Shown here in pieces: positions 1-11,725 of a stretch of 59,402 nucleotides of DNA. How positions within the stretch are numbered: the first letter of the stretch is position 1; the number at the start of each line of letters is the position of its first letter. The position numbers and the translations under genes are program-made. The DNA lies in assembly GCA_001247695.2 (NCBI GenBank), contig LGRX02025771.1, forward strand, positions 33,908-93,309, given 5' to 3'. The DNA comes from Cymbomonas tetramitiformis (lineage: Eukaryota; Chlorophyta; Pyramimonadophyceae; Pyramimonadales; Pyramimonadaceae). The notes beneath the pieces were generated by a model. It ran no database searches, was not told the origin of the DNA, and saw only the letters and a list, made by a program, of their open reading frames with translations.

Positions 1-130
1 GAGAACTGCTTGCTCTAGCCGGAGAACTGCTTCCTCTAGCGGGAGAACTGCTTCCTCTAGCGGGAGAGCTGCTCGCTCTAGCGGGAGAACTGCTCGCTCT
101 AGCGGGAGAACTGCTCGCTCTAGCGGGAGA
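1..130. repeat. 21-bp minisatellite
   Basis: About six head-to-tail copies of a 21-bp unit (gagaactgcttcctctagcg plus one base) open the window, the first with a ttgctc variant, fading into gagaggaagagcag. No coding frame runs through it. The array may continue left of the window. Confidence 0.9.
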
Positions 131-1800
131 GGAAGAGCAGGAGAACGTGGGAAACGCATCGCTGGTGCAGTACCAACACGGACGCCTGCGGATTGGCCCA
201 CTGACGTCTCAAAGTGCCACTGGTCCCGGTGCAGAGCGCTGGCGGTGTCGAGACTCCTACTAGGACAGAAGAACTTGGGCGGCCTGCGCTGGAATCTGAC
301 TCTCATCCCTGTCCAATCCACTGCAGCATCTCACTGCGGGTGCCCTCCACGTGGCATGCCCCACTCCTGCTGCGGGCTCTGCTCAGGGATGGTCTTCTCG
401 CGAAGGGGTAGTTCAGGCTGACAATAGGTCTCGTTCTCAGTGCCAGTCTTACCCCCTTATGCTCCCCCAGCGCCCGGTTCGCTGTCCGTATTGCCTCTAC
501 GCTGCTGCCCGCGTACATAATAGACACGATGGCGCTCTGCACCTCCGCGCCTCGCTGAGTTGTGCGCGCCATAATCGCATTTGCCCTGCTCGTATCGACC
601 TCAGCTTACTTCACCAAAGTTCGCTGATCACGGATATCATTTCTCGCGGTGCCCCGGAATGCCGGCTTCGCGCCGACAAGATGCCGGCTTCGCGCCGACA
701 AGATGCCAGCTTAAGATGCCGGCTTCGCGCCGACAAGATGCCGGATTTGCGCGCTGCCTCTCTCCGCCATCGAGACACTACATACCGCTGCCTCCAAAAT
801 CGCGTGCGCCTGCAGCATGGTCAGACGATTTCTGAAAAGCGAGCACCCCATTGCGGGTGCCGTACATGCGAAGACGCCCTCGATCGCCTTGCTAGAGGTC
901 GGAGGTACTTCCCTGCCCCGCACCACCCGGGTGCAGCAGATCCAGCAACGCGTCGCATGTAGGGAACGTTTCCCAAGTCGCTCCACCGCATAGTCGCCCG
1001 AGTTCTCAGCCTTCCCACCCACGCATTGCTGCCCTTACAATTTGACTGCACGGCCAAGTTCGCCTGCTGGAGGAGTGGAGGACAGGGAGCGCTTTGGTGC
1101 GCCATCGTCGCTGCTTCTCAGCCGCGGACAGACTCTCTTTTGGTAAACGCCTGCGATCTCGACTGGGAAAGCGGATTTAGCTGTTCTCGATCCAACAGTC
1201 CATGAAACAAAAATCGATCGAGTGGTACAGAAAGCTCTAAAAACACCCTTTGATAAGCTCCGACCGAACCCCGCAGCCTCCAAATTGCATTACCACAGGC
1301 GACGACAGGCAGCGATCACTTACCCTTTTGCTGGAGGATCAGTGACAACTACTAGTTTTCACGGCGGCAGTTTAAGCACTTGGCCTCAAGACTGCTGCAG
1401 CGTCTGTGTTCAGATCCACGAGAGCCGGATGCTGCCAGATGGACTTACGCCACGACACCACGATGTCTACACGGCCGAACAGTGCCAACAGGTGTGCGCT
1501 CAGCCGAAGGATCCCCTGGCATCTCTCTGTGGCGGCCGTATCTGAACAGGTCACTATGGTATGCCGCGGCACCATCCAAAGCTGCGCTCACCTCCTCTTG
1601 GTACCGCTGGCTGTTGGACTGCCCGCCCAGCCCGGTGGTTCTGGGAGTCGTCACGTTCTTTTGGTACCGCTGACTGTTGACTCTGTGCCCAATCGCACAC
1701 CTTGAGTTGAGAATCCATGCAAAAACCACGTCCAAATCAGGCAAATCATTGATGCTCTCCCGTTGAGTGATGCAGGCGGCCCCTAGATGACCTGCCTTCC
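131..1800. other. No recognisable gene; short repeat only
   Basis: This GC-rich stretch has several open frames on both strands, but none shows a recognisable domain, a splice-consistent exon or biased codon use. At 657-745 there are about four copies of a 22-bp unit (atgccggcttcgcgccgaca plus ag), one interrupted. Two copies of a ttggtaccgctg motif lie near 1600 and 1660. Confidence 0.5.
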
Positions 1801-1900
1801 GATCCAGGCAGCCCCTCGATGTACTAATGCCCGATCCAGGCAGCCCCTCGATGTACTAATGCCCGATCCAGATAACCCTAAAACCCTAAAACCCTAAACT
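1801..1900. repeat. 32-bp repeat and interstitial telomere-like repeats
   Basis: Two full 32-bp copies (gatccaggcagcccctcgat then gtactaatgccc) are followed by a truncated third copy that runs directly into three CCCTAAA/CCCTAAAA units (about 1870-1897). CCCTAAA is the telomere repeat of plants and many green algae. Only three imperfect units are present, so this is an interstitial tract, possibly left by break repair, and not a chromosome end. Confidence 0.75.
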
Positions 1901-2239
1901 TTATGCACACACCATCAGATTCCGCAGTAGCAGTGCAAACCCTCAGATTCCGCAGTACAAATGCAGACACCTCAGCGGGGCAGCGACACAGCCTCATGCG
2001 CTGTGGGCTCGTGGTGACGGAGTCGCGTGTGCTGCAGTGTCGCGGCGGCAGATGAGCGGGCAACACAGGGTGAGAGCCACACAGTGTTTGAGACTCTGGG
2101 CAGGAGAGCACCGCGACGCAGAGTTCTTATTCCAAATGATCCGCTGCGTGTGCTTCATCACATCCTGCCCACCACCGGCCAGCCATTCGCTAAATTCAGG
2201 TCAGGATACTGCAAGAATGAACGCTGATAACGTGTTTTC

Positions 2240-2680
2240 GTGCCAAATGCTTCAGGCGTATCCACATCAACATGACGTTTCAGTGCCAAATGCTTCAGGC
2301 GCATCCACATCAATATGACGTTTCATTGCCAAATGCTTCAGGCGTATGCACATCAATATGCCGTTTCAGTGCCAAATGCTTCAGGCGTATCCACATCAAT
2401 ATGACGTTGCAGTGCCAAATGCTTCAGGCGTATGCACATCAATATGGCGTTTCAGTGTCAAATGCATCAGGCGTATGCACATCAATATGACGTTGCAGTG
2501 CCAAATGCTTCATGCGTATGCACATCAATATGACGTTTCAGTGCCAAATGCTTCAGGCGCATCCACATCAATATGACGTTTCAGTGCCAAATGCTTCAGG
2601 CGTATGCACATCAATATGACGTTTCAGTGCCAAATGCATCAGGCGTACGCACATCAATATGACGTTGCAGTGCCACTTTG
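2240..2680. repeat. 43-bp minisatellite, about 10 copies
   Basis: The unit reads tgccaaatgcttcaggcgta, tccacatcaatatgacgttt, cag. Copies differ at a few sites (cgtatgcac versus cgcatccac; gacgtttcag versus gacgttgcag). Because 43 is not a multiple of three, each frame reads the same peptide fragments in rotation, so the open frames across it are a by-product of the repeat. Each unit carries one TGACGT hexamer. Confidence 0.92.
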
Positions 2681-2704
2681 CTTCGAGCACATCTGTGTTG
2701 CATG

Positions 2705-3170
2705 AATATGGGGTCCGGTGGCCCTCTGAACCCCCCGAGGATACGGTGGCCCTCTGAACCCCCGAGGAGGCTGATGGTCCTCTGAACCCCCGAGGATGCC
2801 GGTGGTCCTCTGAACCCCCGAGGATGCCGATGGTCCTCTGAACTCCCCGAGGATGCCCGTGGTCCTCTGAACCCCCGGGGATGCCGGTGGCCCTCTGAAC
2901 CCCGAGATGCCCGTGGCCCTCTGAACCCCGAGGGATATGATGGTCCTCTGAACTCCCCGAGGATACCGGTGGTCCTCTGAACCCCCGAGGATGCCGGTGG
3001 TCCTCTGAACCCCCGCGGATGCCCGTGGCCCTCTGAACCCCGAGGATGCCGGTGGTCCTCTGAACCCCCCGAGGATGCCGGTGGCCCTCTGAACTCCCCG
3101 AGGATGCCGGTGGCCCTCTGAACCCCCCGAGGATGCCGGTGGTCCTCTTAACGCCCCGGGATGCCAGTGG
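2705..3170. repeat. 28-31-bp minisatellite, about 15 copies
   Basis: The unit is approximately ggtcctctgaacccccgagg plus atgccggt, with length changes in the C-run and in the gatgccggtgg segment. Read on the minus strand, it begins about 12 bp after the splice donor of the exon at 3190-3344, so it lies in the intron following that exon. A 175-codon minus-strand frame through it is a repeat artefact. Confidence 0.9.
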
Positions 3171-3189
3171 TCGTCTGGCATCGCCGCAC

Positions 3190-3344
3190 CTGGGGCCGCT
3201 GGTAGGCCCGGTAGCTCCCCGCGATGGCGTCCCGGGCGTGCTCGCGGGCTTTCTCCTCGCCGAGCCCCTTACTCAGCGCATCCGCCTGCATCCACAGGGC
3301 CACGCGGAGCTCACCCAGCGCCTCAGCCGGCAGGCCCCAACGCC
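3190..3344 (-). CDS. Single exon of an unidentified minus-strand gene
   Basis: Minus-strand reading gives an open, helix-rich segment of about 51 codons (RWGLPAEALGELRVALWMQA and onward, ending QRPQ). It is bounded by an acceptor CAGCAG at its start and a donor CAG|GTGCGG at its end, the same donor form used by confirmed exons elsewhere in the window. Acidic and basic residues alternate with alanine and leucine as in a helical or coiled-coil region. I found no neighbouring exon: downstream is the 28-bp minisatellite. Family not recognised; it could be an orphan exon of a decayed gene. Confidence 0.4.
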
Positions 3345-3399
3345 CTGCTGCGCAGTTCCCACACAGAACACGAGGCAGCCTGACTGCTGACTAAACGCC

Positions 3400-6300
3400 G
3401 ACTCTGCATGAAATGGTGGCACAAGCAGCTTCAGCAGTGACGCACGGAGTCAACTCGAAACTTGATGCCACGTATGTGTATAGCAGACAGACAGGCAGTG
3501 GATTTCAGGCGTCGAATGTGTATACCAGACACGGCAATACGCAGCACATGCAAGGCCCCGCACGTATGGTATATATATATCTCGGGATCGGTAAGTGCAA
3601 CGCAACACAGCGCCAATGGGGTAACACTGGAAAGAGGGCACCTTGGCGGTTGTGGCATGGCAGCACATGGCGAAGCTTTGGATACGGTCAGAAAGGTCGT
3701 CACGCTCCTGCAGTGCCTATTGCCCTCAGCATAGCTGGACGACTTGTTCCGTCGCACTGATGATAACTTACTCCCTTGAAATGATAGGGTTTTTGGAAAG
3801 CATTGTGTGGTGCGACTGAAGTTTGTGACGGCAAAGTTACTATAAGTTATACTGCTTGCCTGCACGATTTGGTCAAGCTCTGATCTGCGTTTACAAAAGG
3901 ATTGAACGTTCCACGCGAGTGCCTTACACCAAAACATAGACCTGAGTCATCTAGACACACAGCTATGCAACAGTCCAGGCTTCAGGTGTTGCGCTTACTC
4001 AAAGGGCATGCTGTCTAAATCGTCCTACGCACAGGGTATGAGGCCCGAATTGCTCTATGCATAGGGTTTATGGCCCAAAAAGCCTGACTTCACCGTCAAA
4101 AGTTAAAACGGTCAGAGATCAGTTTGGTTGAGTTTAGATTCCAAGCTATTGTGCAACTCAGATCGGTTATAGTGCCGCAATATGGTGAAGGAGCCTGCCT
4201 TGGTCACAAGCTCGAGGTCCATCTTCAGCTCCTGCCGCAACGGGAAGAGGGGGCACCGCACGGTTAATACAAGTTTTGACGGGAGTCCTTGTTCACACCA
4301 CAATCATGTCGCCATCATCAAGAACTGAGGATTCGGCAAGAGGGTCAGGGGGATTGCTGGCAGCGGTCTACGTGTTATCGATCTTGGTGGCAGAATGCGT
4401 TAGCCATAGCTGCCCAACATTACAACACCTTTGTCAGGTTCCACTGTGAAGATGGCAACCACGGATGTACGTGGCCATAAGAGTATGTTTCTCTTGGGAA
4501 GGCAAGCTCGGGCAACAGATGCGATTGACAGCGGCGGGATAACCAGCCAAAGACCCAAGATGAGGCGAGCGTGGATACCGTGATGCGCTCAACCTTGTTC
4601 TCGCTGCACTTTTCAGCTTGCACCTAGCGCCAGGAAACCGGCCACCAACGGTTTCTTCAGGCATTTGTGTTACGCTGTGAAGCCCCGAAGCGTACAGTTG
4701 CGCCGAGGGAATTGCGCACAACGCGATTGACTAAAGGCAGCGAGAGCTCAACAGTGTGTAGGTTGTGTCGCGCATCTCAGTCATATCGCAATTCACTGAG
4801 AATTCCGCGGCACGGGGGAAGGGGAAGCAAAAACGGAAACAAAAACTCTGTGGACACAATCTGAAGTATCCACGTTCACATTACGTTGCTCAGACACAAC
4901 CCTATGGACAAGGTTTGACATGTTCATGTTCGCAGATCCTTATATTGCTCAGACGCAACGCCCCGTTTTTCGGCACTACTTGAAGTGTCCAGGTTCGCAC
5001 ATCCGTACACTGCTCCAAAGCCAACTTGTGGATATTGTCCTTATAGTAGTTTATGGAAGACTGCGCTTTTGCTGTCGAGGCGAGGTGCTCTGCTGCCTGC
5101 GACAGCCACGGCAGCTTGATACTCAGCTCCCTGCGACAGTTACGCCAGCGTCAATTACATGGATACCGATGCACCCTGTAAACTGAAGTCAGGAAATGCC
5201 CCAAACTCGCAATGGCAAGCCTTCGTTCCACTCAACGTATACAACAAAGACAACTAGAAGGAAGAGAGAAAAGTTCTTGCGTTAGCGTCGCACTGTCTTG
5301 TCTGCAGCTCCAACGCCTTTTGGTGGGCATTCAAATCCTATCAGCACGCCATCATTTTGAGGTCAGCACTGTAATATCCCAGTCATAATATGGAGGGGAA
5401 ATACAATAGGAAAGCGCCTTTGTTGTTTGTTTCACGTAACAGCCTTTAGCCGTCGGCGTCGATAACGTGATGTCTGTCAAGAGTCTAGAAAGAAATCGGA
5501 GTTCGGTAGCACGAGCAGGCGGCGCAGGCTCGGATATCGCACACGGCGCGGACCCGTGACTCACCTGTTGCAATTGAATGATTTCATCACGCATTTGATT
5601 CCGCGCTATCGAGAAACTGCAAGTCGTACAGGTGCGCGCGTGCGCGCACACGCACTGCAGTTAGTGATGAGTCTTAACTGTTCACGATCTTGCGTAATTA
5701 GGACGTACTTTCGCCAAAACATGAAGGTGATCCTAGTCTATAATGCTACCGGCCTTGGTGCAGACGCCGCTGGATGTATGCGTCATTTGTCCGTTGCTAC
5801 AGAAGACCCGCACCTGTGGAAGCTGCTGTGAACGCCGAGGCAAATCAAAAGCACTAAGATAGCCGCCGTCCCCGCCAACAACGAGCTGATCCCGCTGCTA
5901 GCACGAGGCGCCCGAGCCATAGTTGGGGACTCTTAAATTCTGCAAGATAGTTCGATTATACGGAATCCGTGTATAAGTCGAGGATAAATGTACTATATTT
6001 CTCGAGCAGCGCAGCACAACAACTCAACGCAATTCGAGTCGCCGAACCTTTGCGCCCTTCCGCTGTTCAACTGTCCTATTGTGGCCTACGCTGGCGTGTC
6101 GTGCTTTATAATGGTAGTTTACGCGGCGTGACGCACGCACGCACTTAACCGGCAGTTTGATGAGTCTTCGACAGCAAGCGTTTTTCTGTTTTGTATTACA
6201 GATTTTCAAAAGATCCTCTTCCTGGATTCAAAAGATGGCATGATCCGCATGGCATGCCCGCATGCGATGGCATGCGATGGCGATGGCGATGGATACTCGC

Positions 6301-6950
6301 GTCCATCTAGGAAGGGTGGACCCTATCAACACCCGTTCCTACTTGGAACGCAAGCGAAGGCCAAGCGAAGGCTTGGTATCGGTTTGACCAATATTCCGAT
6401 ATATCGATAAATCGGAAATATTGGTATCGATTGAGACCACACACCTCAAATTACACAATCGAATCGAATCGAAATATCGGTATGCGTATCGATCGATACC
6501 GTCGTACGAAACATCGCTATCAATACGTTCGTTCCCCAATTGTCCAAAATACTCGACTCCCTCAAGTGACATATTGGCATCGATATGAGTTTTGAATTCA
6601 ATTGGCATATCGATAGAGCCATTCGATTGGGACACACGACATTTAAAGTAGTCCTGCGCTGGCGCGGGACACGCGGAGAGTGTCTGTCGTGTGCAGCAGT
6701 TCGAGTTCCCACGCCAGTTTCGAGTTTCTGCTTGTAAACTGCAGATGACACAAGTAATGTGACACTAATTCCTCTAAACTAGGAATTCCTATGAATAATG
6801 GTGGACACATACTTCCAGTTTCCGGCTCCTAAGAGGCGACCCTTCCGGTTGAGGTATCGGCGCTTGTACGTTTCAAATCTGGCTAGAAAGGGGCACCAGT
6901 AATCTTTCTTCGGAGATAATAACGTTTGTGTTCCTCCCATACGCACGTAA
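3400..6950. other. AT-rich intergenic stretch, no gene seen
   Basis: I see no supported exon here. Contents: CGATA/ATATCG-rich sequence at 6370-6620, similar to that inside the inverted-repeat elements near 27.5-28.4 and 35.4-35.7 kb but without matching ends that I can find; a short run of catgcgatgg/cgatgg units at 6239-6292; and a short gcgcgcgtgcgcgcaca alternating tract near 5635-5652. Reading frames longer than 60 codons occur on both strands without biased composition. Confidence 0.5.
6239..6292. repeat. Short catgcgatgg/cgatgg tandem run
   Basis: Consecutive gcatgcgatgg and gatggc units form a short simple-sequence tract just upstream of an AT-rich block. No function is implied. Confidence 0.7.
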
Positions 6951-6955
6951 AACGC

Positions 6956-9278
6956 ATGGCAGAGCACGTTGGTGAGAACGTATCGAAGCTGTTTGAAGGC
7001 CATGGAAGCTTCACTGGAGAAATCACGCGCTATACCCTTGATAAAACAGGGCTAGAACGCTGGCACGTAGAATATGAGGATGGAGATGAGGAGGCAATCT
7101 CTTGCTTTTCAACCCCACTTCGTTATTTCCCTTTTTGTACAACCTGCTCTATTGCACGGGCATCCTTTCTCGGTTGTACAGATATATCTAAAGACAACAG
7201 AAAAAGTCGGACGTCTATGCTCCTCTTGTTTTGACAGTCTTGCGTGTTCATGTATGTTCTTTCGTACGGGTTGGTCGTGCTGCGTGTGTCTCGGCAGAAC
7301 TTCTGCCATGCCGACGTGCTGACTCATTCAACATCATGTATGTAGGATTGTAACCTTTGTCGACGATGACTGATTATGTTCTTGCACTCGTGCTGTTGCA
7401 GTGGCTCGAGCAAATACGACGTCAATTGTTGTGCATTCATTTTTGGGTTGCATGCGCTGACCTTCAATGCACATGTTCCGTTAACAGGATATTGAGCGCC
7501 CGGAACTCGTGGCATTGCTTTTGAAAGACAAACTTTCACAAACTTCGGCTCGTCGTCGGGAGCCAAAACTTCGGAAGAGCACTCCAAAAGTTCAAGCCAG
7601 CAAGCAGAAACGACCGGAACCAACGCTACAGAAGAGCAATCCAAAAGTTCAACCCAGCAAGCAGAAACGACCGGAGCCAACGCTACAGAAGAGCACTCCA
7701 AAAGTTCAAGCCAGCAAGCAGAAACGACCTGAACCAACGCTACAGAAGAGCAATCCAAAAGTTCAACCCAGCAAGCAGAAACGACCGGAGCCAACGCTAC
7801 AGAAGAGCACTCCACAACTGCAGGCCAGTGGGCAAAACCTACCAAAAAGAACTTTGGTTGCTTCATATGTTGCTGTATTAAATGCAAACCCGGCATCGGA
7901 ACCCCCTGCAAAAAAGCCTCGCCGTGCGAACACCACAGTTGACTTGAGCCACGATGTTCCCCTTGAAGACGTGGAGAAATCAGCACCCGTCACTTCTCTG
8001 CCAGGATCTGCTCGGAAACCTAACGCCGACGGGTGTCCGAAGGGCCATCCTGCTTTTTTCGAGGTCCCTGAGGTGCAAAATGGGAAATATATTGTAGAGA
8101 GCCCTTCAGACCCCAAATATCCACCCTCGAAAGAAGGTTTTGTCTTCGTGGGTCAGCTATGTTTCATGTTAGAATTTGGCAAACGGTCGAAGGTGGAGCT
8201 CCAAAAGCGTCTGGAAGGTAGTTTAGATAAACGGCTGGATCTCGCTCCCTACGACGACAGCTATAATCCTATGCAAGTTCGCCTTGAAGATGGCACGAAG
8301 GACCAATCCAGGTGAGACGTTATCGTTACGCTGGTGCGATTCTTTTACTAATGCTGTAAGTGTCGGAACATGAGATGCGTATAGTTCTAGTCGATTTACG
8401 TACTGACATACCTGCTTTGAATCTAAAGCTTGGCACTTGTGGGATGCGAGTTATGACGAGCAGCCCACGCAGATGGACGGCAACTGTGTGGAAATACGGA
8501 GGGGATCAATTTCTGAGTCGGTTCTTGGAGCACGGAGGCCCGCATATACGGATAGAAGGGGTGAGAATCCCTCGTTCTCCCGTTACCCTTGACATACTGT
8601 TCAGAGGCGCGACCATCCAACGGTCCGAACTCGCAAGCTATGGCGTAGAGTGCATGCCGCCCTCTCTGCTTTTTGAGTTTTGTGGCATATTGCAGAGAGC
8701 CATATATGACACACTCGATTTTATTTTTTATGTGTGTAGCAGGGTGACCCTGAGTTTGTACACAAAAATGGCACAAGGACTAGTAGACGGTCTTCAGACA
8801 AACCCTAAACAAATTTTATTGAATATGTCACCAGGATAAGTGGATAGTTCACATACCTTCCGTGAACTGTTTGTCATACACTACATTGCCAACAATTGTT
8901 ACCTCGTGTAAGCCGAGAGACCACTATTATCAACACTTGTGAGGATATAAGTGGAAGTGTCCTATTGCTGCTTGCCAGGTGATCCCAACGAATTTTGAGG
9001 TTTTCGACGATCCTAAGAGAAGTACGTACGTCTTAGTGCCTTGTGAAGTTTATTTCTACTTTCGAACGTGGCTCACCATTGATGAACCTTTATGCTTCAA
9101 TAGACAAGCCTGTCAACTGCTGAAATACCTCCAGGGTGGCAGCCAACCAAATCCATCCAAATATGTATGGCCAGTTATAAGAGAGGAGCATGATGCTGTC
9201 AACGAAAAGTGCATCGAGCGCTTGCAGAAGTTGCTCAAGCAGGGCAAGAAGAAGAGGGAAGGTTGGTGGAAATTATAG
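6956..9278 (+). CDS. Tudor-like-domain, lysine-rich repeat protein (incomplete model)
   Basis: Exon 1 (6956-7093) starts at ATG and encodes a small beta-rich module (KLFEGHGSFTGEIT, then WHVEYEDGDEE) of the Tudor/PTM-like type found in chromatin proteins. It joins exon 2 (7488-8311) through an intron with a GC donor and an AG acceptor, giving YEDGDEE|DIERPELVALL, which completes the usual motif order. Exon 2 then has five 19-residue basic repeats (KSTPKVQASKQKRPEPTLQ type) and an unrecognised C-terminal region, ending at a GTGAGA donor. A last exon is likely at 8979-9278 (acceptor TTGCCAG, stop TAG, ending KQGKKKREGWWKL). The segment at 8312-8978 is unresolved: an LWDASYDEQPTQMDGN frame near 8431 fits by content but is one base out of phase. 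A nuclear, nucleic-acid-associated role is inferred from the basic repeats and Tudor-like start. Confidence 0.55.
7560..7845 (+). repeat. 57-bp in-frame coding repeat, five copies
   Basis: Five 57-bp units encode 19-residue repeats. They alternate between a KST/QAS version and a KSN/QPS version, so the true unit of expansion is probably a 114-bp doublet. The last copy has diverged (QLQASGQNLP). The repeat keeps the reading frame and carries six or more Lys/Arg per unit. Confidence 0.85.
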
Positions 9279-11720
9279 TCACCATGCGCATTGCTGATCC
9301 ACAAGGCATCGCCTTGAGTGCTCAGCCAAACTGACATCAGAAGGGAAACGTAAATCCTAGACCAGCATTCGCGCCGTGTAGCATATTCCAGCATACTCGT
9401 GTTCTCCTAGTGGTCACTTTTCGGTAAGTTGTGCTAAGAGGACAATTCAAACAGTAAGGATGGCGAAATCAATAATGTGAACACAGTATCGGTTGGAAGT
9501 ACTTGTAAGGTTTAAGTTCGTTGACACAGTTATCGTGACACGCTAGCGCTGCGCGCATCCAATCAGTAGTACTGTCGCAATATATTATATCGAGAAGGGG
9601 CGAAATATCGATCGATGTAACTGTAGAATATCTCTATTCACAGGCTGATCGAATAACATTGCCAAGCAAATAGACTAGCACAGCGTCGACTTTGCGCATT
9701 CATCCAAAGCGCTAGAGATGCCATTTACGACAACTTCCACGACTCATCAGATATGTTGAAACGAACAAAAAATTTAGTGGATCATTTGAAGCATGCATAC
9801 GGTTCATTATCAGTTTTATTTGGCATTTTGGATGATAGTGAATCGTTATTGAATGTGCCCTCATGCCTATTAATGTTACAGAACTGAAATTAGGGCTTTT
9901 AGCGTTAAAAATGGCGTTTTTTTTGTGATTTCCCAACTTTACCGTGTTAATGTGTTATAAGTAGCCATGCCCGGGCCATCTCCGGGTCTCTCCACGTTTT
10001 TTTGTAGTTTATAAAACAAAATGTGATCCCAGCCGAAAGCCGTGCGATAAGCAAAAGCTGGAAATTTACCACTATAACCCTTAGCATAGCTGAGTCATGG
10101 AAGTGGTCATACAGCCGACGCTCGTTACTATAACGGAAGAGAACACAGATGAATACCATCACCAAACGTATCCAAGGAATGCTGATGAAATATATAGAAC
10201 CAGCACTCCCTTACTGTTGGTGTCATACTATCACGCATGCTGATCATGGGGCGCTCAGGCCACGCGCCTGATCATCCCCTCTACACTACCAAGAGGTTTA
10301 AGGCACTTCTCGCGATATATGACCGTTATTGCGCGTCTGGTCTCAAATACTGCGGTCTCTAATCGATATCATATGCCGCACTTTGCTTCGATCCGAGAGG
10401 GCATAAGTTGAAAAACGCACATGATTCGTACGGCCCCTTTGGCATATGGGATGCTACTTCCGTCGCACGATGGATTGAAATCCGTATATTTTCTGTTATA
10501 AACCAGATTTCCGGTACCCGTCACGAAACTGTTCCGTCTTGTATCGGGTTACCTGACCGATAGAAGACTGGGTACGCGACGCGACGTACGTCAGGTCATT
10601 TGGCACGTGGTATTGATAACCAATAAAGAGATGTCGCGTGGTACTCTTTTAAATTCCGCCAATAAAATAGTCGCGATGGAATCAATATATATATTATATA
10701 TATATTCAAAGATGCCATCAGTCGACACAGTAATCATATTGTCACTTCGATCTCCGAAAGTCATGACGTGTCCGACCTCGCGTCACATGTGCGTTCGAAA
10801 AATATATCAAAACACAACGCTGGCTCCTTTCCCCCCAGACCTGTATCTCGGGCCCCCGTAAGTCATTGTCCAGCTGCGTGAGATATACAGGTCTGAGAAA
10901 TAAATACGTGAATTGTATTGCGCCACATCAGCTACAGTTTTCGACATTCGATATCTCCAGCCTCTTATCGCCGGTTATATCCACGAAAGAGGAATTTACA
11001 TTCTGAGGGGTCGTGTACTTAACATATAACATTTCCCAAAGCAAAGTTGACCGTAGCATCTGTTTTAATCGGACGAGGGTAGATGCGTGCCACGTTTGCT
11101 GCCACGACGGATTGTATCGTCGGGTTCCGTATGGACGCCCGGTATCGCTCCATAACTGCTCCGCGACTGCTTCGTGACGGATTGGATACTGATTTTTACC
11201 AGTCTTTGAACGAGTTGCGCATCCCGTTATGGAACGGCATGGTAACGGAACGGTTCACAACTCGATGTCATCCGTCACGGCCGAGGGGATGTAAGAATCG
11301 TGTGCGTGCGAACCGGCGGCTCTCACTTCCCGACTAATCGCTTATCACTCTACACTCGTCCTCCAGCTCTCATCACATCTGAGTCATACTCGACCGTTGT
11401 CTTACGCTGAACCACTGCCTCCACTATAGGCTGTTGAGCTGTGTGCCACACACCGCTGATATGGGTGCGGCCACCGCTCCCGTCCGTCAGGTTGTTGTAG
11501 TACTACTCTGTCGTCCGTGGCGCGTGCGCTGGCATCACAAGGGAATTAGGCTAGTTCCGTTCCCACAAGGGCGACGCTCGATTGTGATCCTGTTTTTTTT
11601 TGGCTTTTCCGATGCCACACTTGCCCATGGTTGTGTAAATTTTTGTCAAAGAAAGTGGATGAAGCACCCCTGTACAAATAGTACAGCGAATAGCTCTGAT
11701 ATCCCACGCACACAATGACG
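9279..11720. other. AT-rich stretch, no gene seen
   Basis: No exon is supported. There is a CGATAT-rich patch at 9575-9640 and a short alternating AT tract near 10682-10705. Open frames at 10607-10861 and 11083-11337 (84 codons each) lack recognisable features. Confidence 0.45.
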
Positions 11721-11725
11721 ATTGC

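Noticed and set aside
2705..3170. CRISPR-like array
   Set aside because: The units are contiguous without unique spacers, there are no cas genes, and the context is eukaryotic.
2654..3181. 175-codon minus-strand frame of Gly/Pro/Arg repeats
   Set aside because: It is read from a 28-31-bp minisatellite with variable unit length, located in an intron.
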